A DNA stretch of 64,000 nt, taken from the NCBI GenBank assembly GCA_037039925.1, contig JAXRKP010001082.1, positions 88,501-152,500 on the forward strand, in the 5' to 3' direction. Within the stretch, counting starts at the first letter, position 1, and every line of letters begins with the position of its first letter. The notes beneath the pieces were generated by a model. It did not search any database, was not told the DNA's origin, and was given only the letters and a program-made list of their open reading frames with translations. Below are positions 59,907 to 64,000 of the stretch, piece by piece. Origin of the DNA: Doris montereyensis. Its lineage: Eukaryota > Mollusca > Gastropoda > Nudibranchia > Dorididae. The position numbers and the translations under genes are program-made.

Positions 59907-60098
59907 ACAATACTGCTGTTACCACCACGACCACCACCACCACCACTGTTATTAAAATAAATATTATCCTGCTGCTGCTGCTACTACTACTGCTACTATT
60001 ACTACTACTGCTGTTAATACTACTACCACACTGCTGCGCTGTGTGCTGCTGCAACTGCTGCTGCTTTGCTGCTGTTACTACTGCTGCTGCTACTACTG

Positions 60099-60186
<88 letters not shown>

Positions 60187-60311
60187 GCTGTTAGCATACT
60201 ACTAGCAAGGACTACTACTACTGCTATTACTACTTCATCATCATCATGGCACTCAACAGCAAGTTACAACTGCTACTGCAACTAACTACTACTACTATTA
60301 ATAATACTACA

Positions 60312-60359
<48 letters not shown>

Positions 60360-60427
60360 GCTATTACTTCTACAATAATAACTACAATACAACAAGAACG
60401 ACAAAACAACAACTCAACAACAAGAGC

Positions 60428-60476
<49 letters not shown>

Positions 60477-60480
60477 AAGA
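56761..60480 (+). repeat. 3.7-kb CTN trinucleotide mosaic (CTC, CTA, CTG)
   Basis: Blocks: CTC then CTA at 56761-56926; CTA with TTA at 57376-57660; mixed CTA/CTG/TTA at 57661-58200; CTA to CTG at 58230-58740; a CTA patch at 59030-59060; mostly CTG with CTA at 59340-60220; CTA then CAA at 60270-60480. Blocks differ mainly at the third base (A, G, C), with non-repeat spacers (for example 56927-57375, 58745-59030). Nine or more long ORFs here (poly-L, poly-Y, poly-T, poly-A) are by-products of the trinucleotide. Confidence 0.97.
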
Positions 60481-60599
60481 AAATGAATCTCAAGTAACAG
60501 AATTCATCTTTCGATACATTTTCGTGAAAATGTAATGGTCTGCAGATCTAAACAAGTTTTGTTTATTCATTTATTTTGTCAAATAGAAGAACTAAATTA

Positions 60600-60652
60600 A
60601 CAACAACAACAACAACAAACGACAACAACAACAACAACAACAAACAAAAAAA
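60600..60652 (+). repeat. (CAA)n microsatellite
   Basis: CAACAACAA tract with a CGA interruption, after a similar CAA tract at 60420-60475. Confidence 0.95.
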
Positions 60653-61060
60653 TACGCGAACAAGAGAAAATAAACACAAAACTCAACAACGTAGAATTAC
60701 AAAATTGTAATTTTTATTATTTTGATTATCACATTGTCTTCTGTTTACAACGGTTTTGTTCTTGCACATTTTTACGATATAATTCTGACTAAAATGAATT
60801 CTTTTATTATCATAAGGTAAAAATGAAGAAATTAAATCAAATACAAACTTGTTCAGGCATGATGCCCCCCTCCCCCTACCCCAAAACTAAACACCACATA
60901 GACTTAATAGTTTATCTATTGTTTGTTTCATTGCAGTTCATCCCATTAAGCAGTATAATTTATGTGCTGATCAAAGGGGGAATTAAGAGGAAACGGGAGG
61001 ATGAAAGACATTGAGCGATAAAGGAAAGTGTATGACCTACCTATACCGCCCGCAATCCGA

Positions 61061-61735
61061 GAAAGCGAAAGCCATAGCCATGACAAAACAGGTCAGACGA
61101 CAACAGAAGTGAAAACCATAGACATGCCAAAACAGGCCAGACGACAGCCAAGATGAAAGAAATAGACATGACAAAATAGGTCAGACGACAGCCAAAGTGA
61201 AAGCCATAGACAGGACAAAACAGGCCAGACGACAACCAAAGCGAAAACCATAGACATGATAAAACAGGGCAGACGACAGCCAAAGTGAAAGCCATAGACA
61301 TGATAAAACAGGGCAGACGACAGCCAAAGTGAAAGCCATAGACAGGACAAAACAGGTCAGACGACAACAAAAGCGAAAGCCATAGACATGACAAAACAGG
61401 TCAGACGACAGCCAAAGCGAAATCCATAGACATGATAAAACAGGTCAGACGACAACCAAAGCGAAATCCATAGACATGACAAAACAGGTCAGACGACAGC
61501 CAAAGTGAAAGCCATAGACATGACAAAACAGATCAGACGACAACCAAAGCGAAAACCATAGACATGATAAAACAGACCAGACGACAACTAAAGCGAAAGC
61601 CATAGACATGGCAAAACAGGTCAGACGACAGCCAAAGTGAAAGCCATAGACATCACAAAACAGACCAGACGACAGCCAAAGCGAAATCGATAGACATGAT
61701 AAAACATGCTAGACGAAACCAAAGCGAAACAAAAC
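61061..61735 (+). repeat. 44-bp minisatellite, about 15 units
   Basis: Unit CCATAGACATGACAAAACAG followed by GTCAGACGACAGCCAAAGTGAAAG, exactly 44 bp across most units, with AC/GC and G/A variants that alternate between neighbours (AGCCAAAGTG versus AACCAAAGCG). 44 is not a multiple of three, so the overlapping minus-strand ORFs are not evidence of coding. Confidence 0.95.
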
Positions 61736-61739
61736 AATA

Positions 61740-62740
61740 CACCCCCGACCACAAATCTTCTGTGTATAATTGCTCAAAAGTAAAATGTTTTTGTTTTCCT
61801 ACTTAACAGAAGTTTGAAAAAAGATAGCATTTATTTTCAATTTTCGTATTGTCTTTGCTAAATTGTAACACTCAAAATCTGACCTCCCCCTCTCCGTCCC
61901 CACACTTCCCCTCAACCCCACTTGATGATGATTCAATCAGAATTGTAGAAAGCCACGGATGGATCAGACAGAGTATGTAGCCTGAATTTGAAAGCTTTTA
62001 CCTTTAGCACAATATTGTCAGACAAAATTGCATGCCGAAAAGAGTTCTTTTGGGTAGAAATCACGTGACTTTTTAGTTATTCATCTCTCCACGAAGCCAA
62101 TAAGAGTACATCATAATGATTATAAATATGAATCGGATGATCTTCGAGCCAAACTATTAATAATCGGGGTGTTTAAAGTCTACACATTTAGTTACCTTCA
62201 TCATGTCTTTGCACTGCCGATGTCAATTACACAGGCAACACCATGAATTCATTAATTTTCGTCGTACGCTGAATAAGATGATAGCGTGTCGTAATCAAAG
62301 ATAATGGATTTGTCTACGTCTGACCGAAGCAACGACTAAGATTCTCTGGAGACAATAATGTAGCCATCAAATTAATTATGATTACTGAAACGAACACAAC
62401 ATTTTATAATTTTACAACCTGTTAGTGAATCTTATTTTGAACAAATTATACATATCTGAATAAAATAAAAAATAATAAAAAAATAAATAAATGTATGTAT
62501 TTCATATATAAATAATACATAAATAATGTATATAATATACATCTTGTTATATATCACATTTAAATCACGTTTCTTAAGCTGCACAGTTATTGTTGCTAAT
62601 GACAAACTAGTATCACAACAACACATTGTGAGACAGTGGTACAACTTGTTTGAGATTATCCATGAAGTTTCAAAAATAATAATCACGGACCAACTTATCC
62701 ATCAAATCTAATAGCCTAATCTATCAAAAATAAGCCGATG
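61740..62740. other. No gene recognised
   Basis: AT-rich, AT-dinucleotide patches at 62450-62545. No supported exon. Confidence 0.4.
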
Positions 62741-62744
62741 AAGT

Positions 62745-63196
62745 CGGTGCATGTTGATTTTGAATTGAACGTCTTCGGAATTTCATTCACAAACTCTATA
62801 AAAAGTTAAGTTTGGGATGTATTCCTGCCGATCCCAACTGATGAAAGAGTCCTCATAGAATTTCATCAAACCATCCTTCGTTATCGAGGATTTTTCTTTC
62901 AACACCACGCATGCGCAAGGTTTTTTCCTCCCGTGCCATCTGGTATGCCAATTACGACGGCTTCCTGAACGCACGGGTTACGTGGACAGAACATCCCTGG
63001 CCAACTGGGATACACCAAAAATAGCTCCATGATGAATGACGTTGTCTTCTCTAGCACTCACAAAAACGATGCCTTTCTCATCCACCCAACCACTGTCCCC
63101 TGTAATGAACCAGCCGTCAGGGGTAAAAACAGGAACAGCTGGGACTTGATTGTAGTAGCCTTGAAGTTGACGGGGTGCTGGTTTTGGGAGATTCAT
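62745..63196 (-). pseudogene. Acyl-CoA synthetase / AMP-binding enzyme 3' fragment
   Basis: 63177-62978 reads G-Y-Y-N-Q...T-P-D-G-W-F-I-T-G-D-S-G-W-V-D-E-K-G-I-V-F-V-S-A-R-E, the conserved hinge motif (Asp of T-G-D, Arg of the hinge) of ANL adenylating enzymes. A shifted frame gives V-Q-E-A-V-V-I-G-I-P-D; another gives C-A-C-V-V-L-K-E-K-S-S-I-T-K-D-G-L; a last one F-V-N-E-I-P-K-T-F-N-S-K. At least three frameshifts; the usual A8 K-x-x-G-x-x-I/V-x-P-x-E-I/V-E segment is missing and the catalytic Lys region (G-K) is changed. A CCAAAACCAG acceptor precedes at 63178. Dead exon or retrocopy. Confidence 0.8.
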
Positions 63197-63249
63197 GAAA
63201 ACGGGACATAATAAAAAAAAGAGTATTTGAGATGGAATAGATAATAAAA

Positions 63250-63365
63250 AACCCCCAACAACAACAACAACAACAAAATAAAAATACCACTACCACCACC
63301 ACCACCACCACCATCACCACCGCCACCAACAACAACGAACAACAACATAAACAACGAACAGCAAT
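63250..63365 (+). repeat. CAA/CCA trinucleotide microsatellite
   Basis: ACAACAACAA tract, then ACCACCACC, then CAACAACGAACAACAAC. Opposite-strand poly-V ORF is an artefact. Confidence 0.95.
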
Positions 63366-63967
63366 AACAAAATGAGACATGTCGTCAGCTCAGATTCACA
63401 GTCGTAAATTGTCCTGTCTCATATAAAAAATAATTGTAACCATATTGATTAGGTTACAATTGTCACAGGATTCACTTGCTTTTTGTCCTATCCAAATTGA
63501 TTAAGGGAGGGGGGGGTGCCACCTGGACTGGCGAGTTCGTAACTAAAGATTGATTTTCTGTTCTTTGCATATTCTCAGTAGAACGATCATTTTTCTCACA
63601 GGTTTATGCAGAAAAATGTCCATATGACGTATAATTTTATTTTACAAAATATTTTGCAGGCGAGGGTAGGTAAAACAGTTAAAATTTTGACGTAAATTAC
63701 CCTAACACTGACTGGAGAAGATGGCAGTAAAAACCCGTATATTGGCGGTTACTTCGCTAAATGTGGCGACACCGAGGTCACCTGGCTTCTGCCGACACCG
63801 CTTGTCGCTTCCGCCCATCGCTGTATGATCTAGAGGCGTTGTGCGTCAGTGTGTATGAACACGCGGACAAGCATAGGAATAGAGGGAGAAAATAGTCATT
63901 TTGACGTCTGTCTTCACAACAGTGCACATCTAAACCTAGATTTATAATCCTCTTTATATTAGTAACA

Positions 63968-64000
63968 ATGCCAGAGACTGTCGAAAGAGTAAGGGGGCTG
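63968..64000 (+). CDS. Open frame starting at right edge
   Basis: ATG at 63968 in the context AACAATGC opens M-P-E-T-V-E-R-V-R-G-L and is still open at the window end. The GC-richer stretch before it (63730-63860, GGCGACACCGAGGTCAC, CGCTTGTCGC) could be a promoter. Too short to identify. Confidence 0.25.
   Translation, partial: MPETVERVRGL

Noticed and set aside
56665..60497. Long poly-Leu, poly-Tyr, poly-Ala, poly-Thr ORFs
   Set aside because: All frames of a CTN repeat stay open; no non-repeat domain attached.
61041..61394. 117- and 85-codon minus-strand ORFs with repeated C-L-W-F-S-L phrases
   Set aside because: A 44-bp unit rotates through all frames, so the repeated peptide is not maintained in phase; a minisatellite, not a repeat protein.

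Overview
This window looks like nuclear DNA of a marine invertebrate, most likely a mollusc and probably a gastropod. It is AT-rich, intron-rich and crowded with transposons. The kind of animal is inferred from repeat style (tRNA-headed SINEs, RTE-like LINEs, P, hAT, Harbinger and MULE pieces, a Polinton-like polymerase, very long GA and CTN microsatellites, frequent AGATCTAGATCT-type words) and from spliced animal genes. Nothing is organised like a bacterial genome.

Two host genes can be assembled exon by exon on the minus strand, although no long ORF shows either. (1) A claudin/PMP22-superfamily four-transmembrane protein of 215 residues, six coding exons from 20949 down to 9236, all splice phases compatible. 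(2) A FAM177-family gene, coding exons from about 55534 down to 44170; one exon lacks a single base in a C run. Their introns hold most of the repeats. Weaker host traces are a RING-like terminal exon near 34.4 kb (+), a broken acyl-CoA-synthetase (AMP-binding) 3' exon near 63 kb (-), a possible non-coding exon diverging from the claudin-like promoter (21.4-21.6 kb), and an ATG that opens a frame at the right edge.

Layout. 0-0.6 kb: 5' part of a hAT-type transposase running off the left edge (-). 1.8-4.1 kb: P-element-like transposase remnant and a 565-bp duplication. 4.5-9.2 kb: SINEs and small DNA-transposon remnants. 9.2-21 kb: claudin-like gene with a 70-bp minisatellite joined to an RTE-like LINE, SINEs and a nested DNA element in its introns. 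22.5-23.3 kb: Harbinger transposase remnant. 23.4-25.9 kb: local tandem repeats. 26.0-26.9 kb: a second LINE 5' fragment (-). 27.7-34.1 kb: the most unusual object, a compact element with inverted ends carrying a broken protein-primed DNA polymerase B of the Polinton/Maverick/adintovirus type, downstream ORFs that overlap it, and a complete MULE element with its own inverted repeats nested in the polymerase gene. 35.7-40 kb: SINEs, a duplicated 0.45-kb repeat and a TA-flanked MITE. 41.6-42.7 kb (+) and 53.3-54.05 kb (-): amino- and carboxy-terminal parts of one unnamed invertebrate multicopy protein family. 44-55.5 kb: FAM177-like gene with repeats in its introns. 56.7-60.5 kb: 3.7 kb of CTA/CTG/CTC mosaic. 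61.1-61.7 kb: 44-bp minisatellite.

All identifications come from reading translations and recognising motifs; no database search was possible. The mobile genes appear dead (frameshifts, stops, missing domains). The two host genes look functional apart from the single-base problem in the FAM177-like gene.
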